NCBI GenBank assembly: GCA_030141605.1
Contig: JAQGDQ010000283.1
Location: forward strand, 139,001-199,000
Origin: Tubiluchus corallicola
Lineage: Eukaryota > Priapulida > Priapulimorpha > Priapulimorphida > Tubiluchidae
Length of the DNA: 60,000 nucleotides
Direction: 5' to 3'
Shown here in pieces: positions 48,611-60,000 of the stretch. The translations under genes and the position numbers were made by a program. A model generated the notes under the pieces. The model was given only the letters and a program-made list of their open reading frames with translations. It was not told the DNA's origin and made no database searches. Position 1 is the stretch's first letter; the number at the start of each line of letters is the position of its first letter.

Positions 48611-51600
48611 CTAGCGTGTAGCAATTACTATATCATCGATCTTCAATACACTCCGAACAGTTTCTGTAGCAAGGGTTAAAGCGCTGACAGATACTAACAG
48701 AGGCTGGACAACATTCTCCTCTAAAATGTTTGTAACTGCCCCTTTCCGTACATTGATGCCAGTGTTGATCTCACCCAGTGCATGTCGGTTGCGTAAATCG
48801 GTCACGGTAGCTATCGGATTTAATCCTGCATTTTCTGCCAGTGTTATGGGAATGACTTCCAAGGCTTCGGCGAATGCTCGGAAGCAGTACGCCTCTTGAC
48901 CGGTCAACGTCTGGGCATGCTCTGCCAGCCGTAAGGACAATTCGATTTCTGGTGCACCACCGCCAGCTATAAGTGCTTTCCTTTTTACCAAGCACCGAAT
49001 GACGCACAGTGCATCATGCAGCGATCGGTCAGCTTCTTCTAGAACCAATTTATTGGATCCACGAATAAATACACAGACTGTCTTCCCTGCCCCTTGAGCA
49101 CCTGTTACTTTCACCAGTTTTCCAGTTCCTGTTGCTATCTCCTCTACAACATCAGCAGTTGCTAGCATGTCAGTAGTGAAGTGATCCAAGCTAGCGATTG
49201 GCTTGCATGCCAAAGCTTTACAGATGAATTCGATGTCCTCCCTCTCGATGTCTTTTACGACCATTATCTTCATTTTGTTGAGGAAGTGGAGTGCCAAGTC
49301 ATTTAGTGCATCACGGAGAATAGACTTCTGAATTAGCAGGACATTGCAGCCAGTTTTCTTGATTTGTTTGATGATGTTGAGGATGTAAGCCCTCTCCTCG
49401 CGCAGAACCCTATCCATTTGACTGTAGTCTGACAAAATCACCTACATAAAATGTTGTCTTTAACGGTTTAGAATTTATGCGACATTGACGTTCATTCACA
49501 GAAAGAATATAGTCGTTTTTAATACTTGGCCAATAAGTTAGCATGCGTCAACTAAAAATTACAAAAATTTTCAGGATGCTAAAAACTAACACCAAAGGCT
49601 TCACATAAAGCTTTTGTATTTTTTATGCATATACTCTTTTAATGAGAGTGAACAATTCAAAGCAGTGCAAGGCAAAGCAATAATCTGCTCAGTGAACTCG
49701 CACTGCATGAATTTACCTGGTGAAGCCAGTCTCAGATATGGTAAATAACTTAAGTACTCACCTGATTTTCCATATCAGTTTTCGGTGGCGAAATACAAAA
49801 CTGGATGAGACCAACTTTTGCTTTTTCAACTTTTTGCACACCAGAACTGACCGCTTTCTGTGTGAAAACCATGCCATCAACTAGCTCTGTATCCTCGATT
49901 GTGCCGCCAAGTTTTTTTATTATCTGTAATTTAAAGTATACACAATTTTTAGTATGTTTAATAATATATAATTTTACTGTTTGCAATTTTGTTACTTTTA
50001 TTAGATGAATAGAATCTTCTGCATTTAGTAAGACAAATGCTGATGCATATAGCTGCTGCACACCATCATTGGCTAATTTGTGTGACTTAACCACACATCC
50101 TAAGTAGCATCTGTATGAATAGCAGTACAGGCTATTAAAATGCTTTTTAAGTGCCACTAATAAACCACATTCTCTTTATTTGTAAAGAGCACAAAATGCT
50201 AGCTAAAATGCTAAAAAGCATACCACATTATGATCAGCATCCATGCTAACATATGATACACCTTTCATGTGATGTGATACATACAGTGCAGAAAAACTGA
50301 CTGTCAAGTTGTAAAGAGCTTGACTGAGTTCAGAAATCCATTATTACACAATGACTACTATATTTCATTTATTTTAAATTGATCATTTTAGTATCGAAAC
50401 AAAACACTAAAAACTAAATAAGTCTATATCTGGAATTCAACCTACTATTTCACAACGGCACTAAAAATAACAATAAAGCTAAATTTCTATGCAGGCTGTC
50501 TTCATGGCATTACAACTACAAGAATTTTTTTGTTTTGAATTTTCAATGCTCAATTTTTAAAGCAAATCGGATGTGATAAGGCTCTTCGAGATGTGATATG
50601 CCAGGGATAACAATACATGATGGCACAATCATAGTGAAATGAAGCAATTCAATTCTACTATAAGATGGGGCAAACATCCCAACACAAGAGACAATGCAAA
50701 TAATGACATAAGAACAGAAAAAAATGGAAAATCACAGGAAAATAATCCATCAAAAAATACACACGATTTCAGCAAAAAGTAGGTTAAGTGATTACCTTTA
50801 TATCATTTAAATCCACATTTTGTGCTTTTGCTGGATCAATGACCTTCATGACAGCATCTACAGCAAGTGGTGCTAACATGCTGGAGTACTGTGAAACCAC
50901 CTACAAAATTAATTGTGGGCAAGCTGATATTGGCACTGATATTAGTACTCAATAAATGACCTAAATAACTTTTCTAATGATGTTTTTAAGGGAATAATGA
51001 AATGTAAGCAGTTGCATGATACTTACTTTGAACAGCTCTTGTTGTATGAAAACTGTTGAATTTTGATGAAATTTAATTAAAAGTGCATAACTGGAGTTAC
51101 TTTGTATTTGCTCACCCATATTTTGACAAGAAAGGTATTAAATACATTGCAATATTCAGTATCAAAATGCCGATAAACCAAATACACATATTAAAAGCAA
51201 AAAAAAGGTAAGGAGTTTTATATTACACTTTTATTGTTTTTAAATTAATTAGGGCAAAAGCTACATTTCTGGTATCTTTTAGTTTAGCCTACAATTTTTG
51301 TAAGAAACATGAATTACAAAAAATATTCATATTATGAATCACTGTAACGTAGTTTAGACATCACTTATCAAAAGCAATGTGTACCTTGGAATTCAGAGCA
51401 GTAGTGGCCGATTTTAACAGCGACTCCCTGTCACTTAATTCAACCGGTTTTGCCATGGATGCCAAGATTTCCACACCTTTCGCAGCTGCGTGCTGAAACG
51501 AATCTGAGATTTGAGTCGGATGAATTCCCTTTGCCAAAAGCTTTGATGCAGCATCAAGAAGACTACCTATAAATATTTAAAATATTTTAGGGAGCATTAC

Positions 51601-52807
51601 TCACAATTCATACTTGTTCAAATAAATTAGTGATCTCAAAAAATAAGTAGTGAAAAAAAGTTACATTTTACTCCCCCTTCCAAGTCTGAATTCACTTCAT
51701 GTGTAGAAAATGATACAGAAATTTTTTGTTATTTAACAATGACACCTCAAATCACATAAATATTTATGCACACTGTTCATGATGTTAAAAGGTCTATTAT
51801 TACCAATCTCTGTAGTGTTAATTATAAATGTCGATATTGATACTCCGCATCAGTCTGCACAATGGCACAGCTGAATGGTCACAATTAGTGACAATCATTG
51901 AGCATAGTCGCTAAAAAGGTGGGTGACCATACTGTTCAAACTATTTACCTCACTAATCAAAGACACAGAGGCAATCGAATGCGGCCAAAACACATTTGTC
52001 TCCATTCGGTTGCCTGACCTAAAAGAATTACCCTTGATAACAAAATAGGTTCCAGTCATTCACAACCATCCACTTAAATAAACCTAGTGGTTACGTGCTG
52101 GATACCAGCCTGTAACGTAATAAACTGGGAAAAAACATAAACATGAATGCACAACTCAGAGCTGTGTTAAATGCATACCGGCAATAACAACTACGGTAGT
52201 AGTCCCATCCCCTGCTTCAACATCTTGTGCCTTGGACAGCTCTACAAGCATGCGTGCTGCTGGATGTTGCACTTGCATCTGTTTGAGAATTGTCGCACCA
52301 TCATTCGTGATCGTAACATCGCCTGAGTAGAAACAGTTGCATTAAAACAATAGCTAAAGGGTTCAAGCAAAAAATAAGTTAAGTACAATATGAAGAAATT
52401 GGAAATAGTACTGACAACATAATGTGCTCATTGTTTACAGTTAACAAGTAATTCTATTCAAAACAAAATGAATATAACACACAATGTATCGACATATTTA
52501 TAGGGCCACAAACTGATACAAAAAATGAGTGCCCCATCATCATTATCGAATATTTTGGAAAGTTAGTATACAAATAAATCAAAAGTTGTTTATCATTTAA
52601 ACAGCTTAGGCACTTTTTTTTCCATATACCTGTTCCTGACTGTATCATTTTATCCATCCCCTTTGGCCCAAGACTAGTTCGAATGGAATCTGCTACGGCT
52701 TTTGCTGCTGTAATGTTGCTATTTCGTATTGCCACAGGTTTTTCACGATCCTTATATGCTACAGATTTGCTGCGGTTACTCCCATTTCCTTCGCCTTGCT
52801 TCGACAT
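48611..52807 (-). CDS. CCT4: CCT4, delta subunit of the TRiC/CCT chaperonin
   Basis: Coding exons in reading order are 52807-52630, 52322-52179, 51566-51385, 50900-50796, 49923-49762 and 49441-48611. They give 1602 bases and 533 residues, close to the animal length of about 539. Conserved chaperonin motifs are present: [11 protein letters not shown] near the N-terminus, TNDGATIL (65-72), GDGTT (97-101, ATP hydrolysis), [12 protein letters not shown], a C-terminal GGGAPEIEL, and NAGLNPI. The start is set at MSKQGEGN because the upstream in-frame Met (MHIF...) adds residues unlike the family. CCT4 occupies one position of the eight-subunit double ring that folds actin, tubulin and other cytosolic proteins using ATP. 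All introns are GT-AG. The last exon holds more than half of the protein. I see no missing key residue. Confidence 0.97.
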
Positions 52808-53440
52808 TTTGCACTTTAGAAATGCTGGCATAAAAATATGCAAAAATTTACATAAATAGAATGGTCAGGATTGTATAAAACTGAAATTACAATTTCGGTC
52901 CATACTTTAAAACAATTATTCCCATGATATATTTGTCATCTTATTTTAGTAATAATGTAAACAAAATATATACACTTCACGGTGTGCAGCGCACCCTGGA
53001 GAGACAATCACCAAGGATGCTACACACGTGCGAGTCTAAAAACTTCCCAACACTTTAACGCTTCCCTGTGAGCAGCCCGGTTGGTCAAGAAGCACATAAG
53101 CTGAGTAGCTGCTTCCTTGTGATTTTAATTATTGTTGATGTTGGCCTCCAGTCTTGATTGGTTGTTAGATTTGGTATTAGGCTTCGTTGATACGTTGTTG
53201 TCAGTTTTTGCTAACTACTAGTGTCTCATTATGCTTTGCGATTATTTGTGTGCTTTCGTCATTGTCGCGCTAACTTGCTTCTGACCTGTTTTAGTCGCTT
53301 ATCTTAAATATATAGCCGAGTAGTATTTCGCTATTTTGGTTTTTTGCGATGTGACTTGGTTTTGGGTATAAATTGCAGTTTTTTCATCGCCTTTTCACTA
53401 TTAGGTATTGTGTTTATTTTTATACCTTATCCAAAGAAAT
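52808..53440. promoter_or_regulatory. CCT4 upstream region
   Basis: Upstream of a minus-strand gene. On the minus strand, ttttatgccag lies 17 bases before the start codon and looks like a splice acceptor, so a 5' UTR intron or trans-splicing is possible. Further out (about 52975-53110) the DNA is richer in G and C (cgcaccctggagagaca, gtgagcagcccggtt), as expected near a promoter. No TATA box was identified. Confidence 0.35.
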
Positions 53441-53442
53441 AA

Positions 53443-53670
53443 GGACCTAGATGGTAACTATCTATAAAAGGTCCTCTCTTATATGCCTTTTGAAACGGTC
53501 AACTAATGAAGCACTGACGGTTGATGATGAAAGATGATTCCATCTTGGGCCACACGATGGGCCAAATATGGTTGAGCCACACGATGCCCAAAGAAATGTG
53601 ATCTGATGTTGGTTCTAGCTGGTTGTACAAATAACAGAGTCATGGTCACGAAGAACTCTGTGAGGCCTGG
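53443..53670 (-). pseudogene. LINE 3'-end fragment, copy 1
   Basis: On the minus strand it reads WNHLSSSTVSASLVDRFKRH followed by IREDLL and a stop (about 53545-53464). That is the usual C-terminal end of a CR1/jockey-type reverse transcriptase. The 5' part is absent. A sister fragment lies at 54447-54671. Confidence 0.75.
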
Positions 53671-53674
53671 AAAA

Positions 53675-54440
53675 CTGCCATTTAAATGAAAAGGGAAGAG
53701 ATCAAAAGACCCCTTGGTCTCTCCCTGTCCTGTCCCATGATTGCAATTACCTAATATTATACTAACATTGTTGCTGTGATTCTACAAAAAATAAAATATT
53801 TTATGTATAAAAGGCCTTCAAGCACTCGCCCACTACCCGGTATTAGACGGAAAACATAAATTAATGAAGATTTTAGTAATACCAAACGCCACATAGAAGA
53901 CACTATGGGTTTTCGTAAAATTCACCTTAGTTCAGCGTGGATGCTCACGGATTCCTCTTATAAGAAAACAAGAAAAATCAAAACCTCCTCGGCGCAAACA
54001 CGCTGCTAGCAAACGTGGTAGTCTTCGTCAAAATCTTTGTGTCAACAATTCGGCAAAGAGACACCTTCAGCGAAAAATGTAAACTAAATCACACATTGTA
54101 TTTGCAGTCAATACAGTACTGGCAGCACTGCGCACGAAGTAGTTGTTATGTCGCGTTTCGTGTGTTTTAAAAGTTATGTGATTTGATGTTAGTGCTTTGC
54201 AAGTTTTTGTTTTAATACAAAAAGTTGTGTAAGAATAGTACTACAGTATCCACACTGAACTGTAGTTGAAATCATTGCCCATGTGCAAAACAAGGTAGGC
54301 TGTTTTTTTTAAATATTGAACGCATCTTATAGAATTAATAATTATAAGACTTGCTTTACGGGTAACTGAAAACATGAGTAGCCTAGCTATAACCAGCGAA
54401 AGACGATAACAACGTCCAGAGAATGGAATTTTCCTAGACC
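53675..54440. other. No gene seen, between two LINE fragments
   Basis: Intergenic sequence of mixed composition without recognisable exons. Confidence 0.45.
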
Positions 54441-54446
54441 ACCTTA

Positions 54447-54671
54447 TAGGACCTAGATGGTAACAAATTAACTAACCGTATTGTAACTATCTGTAGCATC
54501 CTATCTCAAGTACCTTTTGAAACTGTCAACTGATGAAGCACTGGTGGTTGATGATGGAAGACAATTACATGGTTGAACTACAAGATATCCAAAGGAGTGA
54601 GATCTGATGTTTGTTCTAGCTTGGTACACAAATAACTTAGACTCATGACAAAGAAGAACTCTGGGATAGTT
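54447..54671 (-). pseudogene. LINE 3'-end fragment, copy 2
   Basis: It aligns with 53443-53670 across most of its length, beginning with the shared aggacctagatggtaac. On the minus strand it reads LPSSTTSASSVDSFKRYLR and a stop. The preceding Trp is changed to Cys. It is more decayed than copy 1. Confidence 0.7.
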
Positions 54672-54674
54672 GAA

Positions 54675-55449
54675 TTATGGTTATTAAAAAGGTCAATTTC
54701 ATTTGCAGAAAATTAGTGTCTCTCTGACAGAAATTAGTACTTTATATCCTACATTTCAATGAACTGTGTCAGCAAATGGAGTGTAATATCCAGGAATTGA
54801 AATCCTTTCGATTAACTTGAAAATATTTCGGTTTTACCTCTGCTACGGAGATTACATGTAATTATTCAAACTTGTTACTTAACAAATTTCATTAAAAAAC
54901 ATAACATTGAACACATTGAATACATTGCAGTCAAGCATGTACGTGTCACTTTTGCTGATATGTGCTTTCATGTAAGCAAAATCATAAAACAGTTGTGAAA
55001 TATAATTGTTTCGAATTTCTGTTTTCTGCCATTTGTTTAGACTCTAAATCTTATTTAATTAGAGTCTGAAAAAGTTTTGCTTTTCCACTGGACTTACACC
55101 ATACCTTTTGCTATCTGGGCAGCTATGCTAACCACTACCCCACAGAGACACTCTATGTTTCAGATATATTATGCTACCTTTTTAAACAGTTTAGATAAAT
55201 GATTGCTACAGATCATGTAGTTGAAACGGGAAATTCAAAATGTCTAATTTTAATGACATTATCAGTTAAAAACCTCCAACTCTTAATTTTGTGTATACAA
55301 ATTACACTATGTTTGTAATATAAAAGCTCATAAGAGGGCAGGCACATTCGAAATATATAACTGACTAATCATCTGTTACTTTTGGTCTATTTCGTGCCTT
55401 TTATATGACCGTAAGAAGTCCAGTTTGGAAATCTTAGACATGCTCTTGA
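54675..55449. other. No gene seen
   Basis: AT-rich sequence up to the presumed 5' truncation point of the LINE that follows. Confidence 0.45.
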
Positions 55450-55481
55450 TAATGTCCAGGTTGAGACATTTTTAGAGAAAC

Positions 55482-55784
55482 TTGTCTGAACTTGAAAGCA
55501 CAGTCAAAGTTGTAAATGCGGAACACAAAAAATTATATATTATGCGTGATCTAAACATTGATCTTCTGAAATGTGATAGTCATAAATTTACAGCTCAATA
55601 TATTGATATGTTAATTTCGCAGTTTTGTTACCCTTTAATTACAAGACCAACCAGAGTCAAATCAAAAACTTTAATTGATCACATCTATAGTAATTGTATA
55701 AACACTGAAATTAATTCTGGTATATGCCTTTATAATATTAGTGATCATTTGCCAATTTTTGCAACAGTAAATATATTAGCGTAA
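55482..55784 (+). pseudogene. LINE endonuclease, C-terminal part
   Basis: The frame encodes the end of an AP-type endonuclease domain. MRDLNIDLLK corresponds to the usual GDFNIDLL strand, with the Gly and Phe changed. TRPTRVKSKTLIDHIYSN and NISDHLPIFATV carry the conserved His and Asp-His pair. The catalytic N-terminal half is missing. The frame closes at 55784, and the following linker (KPWITRGILVSVRKKQKMY) continues in another frame. Confidence 0.85.
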
Positions 55785-57121
55785 CTAGAGATAAAAATTG
55801 CAAAATTCATAAACGTAATTTCAAAAATTTTAATAAACAACACTTTATAGATGACATAGAGACTAGCTTCTTAAATTTTGAACAATATCTTACTTGTAAT
55901 AGTCCAACAGAATATTATAAGTATTTTTTAAATACATTAATTTCTACTATAGATAAACATGCACCATTAAGAATGCTTTCAAAAAAAGAATGCAAATTAT
56001 TAGAAAAACCTTGGATTACCAGAGGAATACTTGTTAGTGTTAGGAAAAAACAAAAAATGTATGTCACATTATTTAAATCTAATGATGTGAATAAGCAAAA
56101 TAAATATAAAACATATGCCAATATCCTGAATAAATTAAAATCCTGAATTATCCTGAATAAAAGCAAAGAACTATATTATATTAAGAAATTTCAGTCAGCT
56201 AATAAAGATATTAAATCAATGTGGAAAATAGTCAATGAACTAGTAAAACTAAAAGCCCAAAAGAATTGTCCTACTAAATTAGTTATTAATAATGAGCAAA
56301 TAACCCAACCCCGGTTAATGGCTGATAAATTTAATAAGTTTTTTGTTGAAGTTGGATCAACATTGGCAAAAAATATTCCAAATATTAATAAGCATCATCT
56401 TTCGTATTTAACTGGTAATCTCGCTAATGAATTTAGATTTGAACCTACTAATGAAGTAGAAGTGCTTTCATTATTAACAGGACTTAATGGTAACAAAGCC
56501 CCTGGTGCAGATGGTGTCAGTAATTTTTTTGTTAAAATTGCTAGTTCCGTCATTTCCAAGCCACTAACTTTTATATATAATCAATCATTTAATACTGGTA
56601 TTTTTCCTGAACAGCTTAAACTCACTAAAGTAACTCCTGTTTATAAATCAAATAGTAAAACTAAGTTATCTAATTATCGACCAATTTCACTATTAAGTGT
56701 TTTTTCTAAAATACTTGAAAAAATCACATTTATTCAACTGTCCTCTTTTCTTCTACAAAACAAAGTTTTATATGACTATCAATTCAGTTTTCGAAAGTCG
56801 CATTCAACAGCATTAGCATTAATTGAAATAACTAGTAAAATTGCAGAGGCGCTTGATAATGATCAGTATGTCTGTGGTCTGTTTATAGATTTATCAAAGG
56901 CATTTGATACGGTAAATCATTGTATTCTTCTAGACAAATTGCATTATTATGGTATAAGACATTCAGCTCAATCATGGTTCAAAAGTTATCTTTGTGATTG
57001 TCTCCAGTATGTCGAACTAAATGGATGTAAATCCAATACACTTCCAATTAAGCATCGTGTTCCCCAAGGTTCTACTCTAGGACCACTTTTATTTCTTCTA
57101 TATATAAATGAATGCCACTAA
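55785..57121 (+). pseudogene. LINE linker and reverse transcriptase, fingers and palm
   Basis: In the frame of 56219 the linker runs from 55785, with one TGA at 56144-56146 inside a small atcctgaat duplication. It continues into the reverse transcriptase: NKAPGADGVSNFFVK, KVTPVYKSNSK, NYRPISLLSVFSKILEK, FSFRKSHST, GLFIDLSKAFDTVNH, HYGIRHSAQSWFKSYL and VPQGSTLGPLLFLLYIN. It stops at 57121 in ECH, where the palm should continue. Confidence 0.9.
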
Positions 57122-57978
57122 GTTGCCCAAATTTAATCTTCAGACTTTTTGCAGATGATACAAATATTTTTTTAAGTGATTCAAATATAGATAACTTGGA
57201 GAGTGTTATGAATACCCAGTTAAATAAAGTAACAGAATGGCTGAATGTAAATAAGCTCTCATTGAATATTAATAAATCTAACTTCATACTCCTAAAAAAG
57301 AAAAGGAGAACACCATCAAGAAATATAACCATAGTTCTTAGTAATGTTATTGTTGAAAAAAAGTCACATGTTAAATATTTGGGAATATTTCTTGATGAGC
57401 ACTTAGGCTGGAAGTACCAAATAAGTATAATAAAGCATAAATTGAGTAAAACCTTGGGAAGCATCTATAAATTACGCAAGTTTGTTATTAGAGAAACATT
57501 GATGAAAATCTATTACAGTTTAGTCTACCCATATCTAATATATGGCGTCATGTCTTGGGGTGGTGTATATAAAAGTAATCTGGAAGCTTTACAAATTACC
57601 CAGAACAAAATTCTCAAACTAGTATATCATGTAAGCTATGACCATCCCACAAATATAATTTATTTGTCTGTTAAAACTCTTAAAGTGAAAGAAATATATG
57701 ACATGTATTGTCTTCATTTCATGTATCAGTATCATAATTCACTACTTCCACCAGCTTTTCAGTCTTACTTTAGTCCAGTTTCAAATCAACATGATCATTA
57801 TACAAGATATTCAGTCGAAAACTATGTACTCCCCCTTCCAAAAACAAATATTATGAAACAGTCATCAAAATATAATGCTATTAAAATATGGTCATCAATT
57901 CCACGTGAAATGAAAACTCTTAATCTTGATCAATTTAAAAAAGCATCAAAGAATTACCTACTACAATGGTATAATTAA
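57112..57978 (+). pseudogene. LINE reverse transcriptase, catalytic palm and thumb
   Basis: It continues the upstream frame after a one-base shift. RLFADDTNIFLS holds the catalytic FADD. WLNVNKLSLNINKSNFIL, HVKYLGIFLDEHLGW and YSLVYPYLIYGVMSWGG follow in the normal order. The closing segment is KYNAIKIWSSIPREMK, with SKNYLLQWYN before the stop. The upstream frame end and this start overlap by about 10 bases, which fits a single missing base in a once continuous gene. Confidence 0.9.
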
Positions 57979-58221
57979 CTCGCAATTTTACTCATCCTGA
58001 TCTTAAGTTACTAACAAAACTTATTTTGTACTAATGTATACTATAACTGATGAAAATGTAATGTTAATTGTCAATTGTTTCACTTATCTGGAGGAGGACT
58101 CGAAAGCTCAATGCTCCTTCCCCCTCCTCACAGTAACTCGCATAGTTTATTTTTTTCAGTGTTAGATCAATTTATATGTATGTTTGTGTTGCTGTGGAAT
58201 AAATTCATAATTCATAATTCA

Positions 58222-60000
58222 CTTGAAATTTACCATGAATACCACAATATTAATCTAGCTGTAATTTTTTTTACTGCAAAAGATCAGCTCTCTAGAAGTA
58301 ACCATTATACATTTTAAAATTCATAATAAGAGTAAAATATGAAATTCATAGTTCAAAGAAGTGATTAGAAATGATGGACACAGAAAGAAACCTAAAGATC
58401 AATAAAAAAAAATTAGTTAAAAATTACTTGCTTTGCAAATTATCGAGTTGACTCCATTGTGATACTTGTGCATCTGCAAGGATGTTACTTATATGAACAT
58501 TGATAATATAGCTTTGAGAATTTTGTTTACGAGTACATGCATTGGTAAGTTTTTCAGAAAATTTGTTTAGTCCTATTAGCCAGTTGTAAGGAACTTGTAC
58601 AGTATAACTGGGAATATGCAGATAGAGTTTTTTCTCACTTTTCTGGGTTTCTTAATAAGTTGTCATAATCATAATAATGACCAGTTTCACTTGACTAATT
58701 TTTATAGTTCATATTGTGTATAAAAGCTAAGATGAAACTAGCTAAAAAATCAAACAAGGAATGTTAAGCTAGTTAACATTTAAATGATCGTTAGAGGAAA
58801 TCCTGTGCAGGCATATTTTAATATTTAGTTAATATGTCAGGAGAGAAAACAGTAACTTGCTAATTATATTTATCTACCAGACATTGTTCATATTACACTA
58901 TACTTTTGTACAGTTATTAATTAGTTTTAGTAGTTCTGCCCTTACATAGCCACTTATGCCCTGCTGAACTCTGAAATTCTCTAGACGGATTAACTAGTTA
59001 TTTATGTAAAGCCAAATGGTTCCCTTCAGTTTAAGTGAGTACTTGAGCAATGTGTGTGAGACAGGTTTTGTAGACAATTAAGTGTTCCTGAGATAAGGTT
59101 TGTTCCTGCACTGAGAAAAGCATAAAATGGATTAGCCATTCTTCAAGTGCTAATGGTATGGTCTGGTTCTTCAGATATCATTTATTGCTAATGGTTAAGT
59201 TTGTCACATATAAAAATAGAGAGTGTAGTGTGTGTGTTCGTGCATAGGAAAGTCACTATTAAATAGTTTGCTGAAGCACTATTGCTGATGATAACCTACA
59301 ATGAGGTAACTATGCAAGGCTTCCTTGTAACACACATCCCAGGTGTAAATCAATGCATCTTTGTGTTGGAAAGGCATTGGCAGAAGGTGACATTTGACTG
59401 TTGGTGTCTCCTGTAGAGTGCTATTGGAAATCTGTGAAGACCATACACAATGTTTATTGTTTAATGTCATATCAAAGTACAACCTTGGCTGCTTTATTTA
59501 TTCAGTGTCTAACAACGACATTTATGAGATGTTCCTATTGAAATGGTCATACAAGGCAAATGTCAAATGTTACTATTAGCATGGTGAATTGTGTTGACAG
59601 TTTATTGTTGTGTACACTTACAGACTAATGATGTTCTAGAATTGTGTATTTGTCTAATATATGAGTATTGAGTATATCAAAAAATTACCTTGACTCGTAA
59701 TGGGCATACACTATTGCATAATGCCGACCATACACTTATCAAACATTACAAATTTAGCGTAAAACACGTACCATAACTCACGTAAACACATATGAAATAT
59801 GAAAAACAATGCAATTTTCATTGTGGTTTCCACCATGTCATGTGACAGACAAAGCCAATAATTCTCACTGGCTTATAATTGTCCGTGTTAGAACTCCTAA
59901 CAAGAATATTCAGTGCCAAATGTTCCGTGCAGTTATGTGTGAGGCTGGTGCCAGGACCAGACTTATAAGGATGCAGTGGAAACCACCTCCCGCCCCCGAC
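58222..60000. other. No gene seen
   Basis: AT-rich sequence to the window end. Short open frames are present without recognisable families. The last 50 bases are GC-richer (aaccacctcccgcccccgac) and may open another feature beyond the edge. Confidence 0.45.

Larger units (their letters stand above)
55450..58221 (+). mobile_element. 5'-truncated CR1/jockey-group LINE
   Basis: The 5' part is truncated inside the endonuclease, and the body runs through the reverse transcriptase to a short 3' UTR. The 3' UTR has a GAGGAGG/CCTCCTC hairpin (58091-58129) and ends in tandem attcata units (about 58202-58221). A short 3' tandem tail in place of poly-A fits the CR1 group. The open frames are long and the decay is slight, so it is much younger than the other LINE relics here. 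It has at least three lesions: a frame change at about 55782, a stop at 56144-56146, and a frameshift at about 57112. Confidence 0.85.

Noticed and set aside
52808-52843. Upstream Met as CCT4 start ([12 protein letters not shown]...)
   Set aside because: The extra residues do not resemble CCT4 N-termini, and an acceptor-like AG lies between this Met and MSKQGEGN.

Overview
The window is nuclear DNA of an animal, most likely an invertebrate. It is AT-rich and holds spliced genes with GT-AG introns, many microsatellites, and decayed retrotransposons and DNA transposons. No bacterial or organellar feature is visible. I could not settle the phylum from the sequence. The protein families present are found across animals.

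Four protein-coding genes can be assembled exon by exon, and each reading frame closes exactly. (1) Minus strand, 18681 to 9406: a six-exon, 296-residue secreted protein with a pentraxin/laminin-G-like fold. I recognise the fold only, not a named gene. (2) Plus strand, 29876 to 35576: TMEM33, seven coding exons, 270 residues, an ER and nuclear-envelope membrane protein. (3) Plus strand, 38918 to 47454: a furin-activated secreted matrix metalloproteinase with hemopexin repeats, eleven coding exons, 549 residues. (4) Minus strand, 52807 to 48611: CCT4, the delta subunit of the TRiC/CCT chaperonin, six coding exons, 533 residues. Genes 1 and 2 diverge from an 11 kb interval, and genes 3 and 4 converge. 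They look like unrelated neighbours rather than a functional cluster.

The left third carries a large tandem segmental duplication. Bases 1-3746 are collinear with 18990-31480, and the left copy includes a broken copy of TMEM33 exon 1. The right copy has since been expanded by repeats. Because the left copy begins in DNA matching the upstream region of the pentraxin-like gene, a second pentraxin-like gene probably lies just beyond the left edge.

Mobile elements are the other theme. Two head-to-tail arrays (22746-26204 and 30130-about 31420) consist of a non-autonomous Helitron-type element. They begin with TC, end with a short hairpin followed by CTAG, and one array sits exactly at an A/T target inside an older LINE relic. 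A hAT-type MITE with an 8-bp target duplication lies at 5595-5822. A Penelope-like retroelement relic with a YIDD reverse transcriptase and a GIY-YIG-like tail lies at about 14585-15450. A fairly young LINE with a frameshift fills about 55450-58221, and five older LINE fragments and a tRNA-derived SINE are also present. Large low-complexity tracts (GA/CT, CTAC, GTGG, TAC/ACC) occupy much of 10.8-27 kb. I found no CRISPR array, operon or convincing new protein system. The most distinctive items are the Helitron arrays with a reconstructable insertion site, the duplication history, and the unusual pentraxin-like and metalloproteinase proteins.
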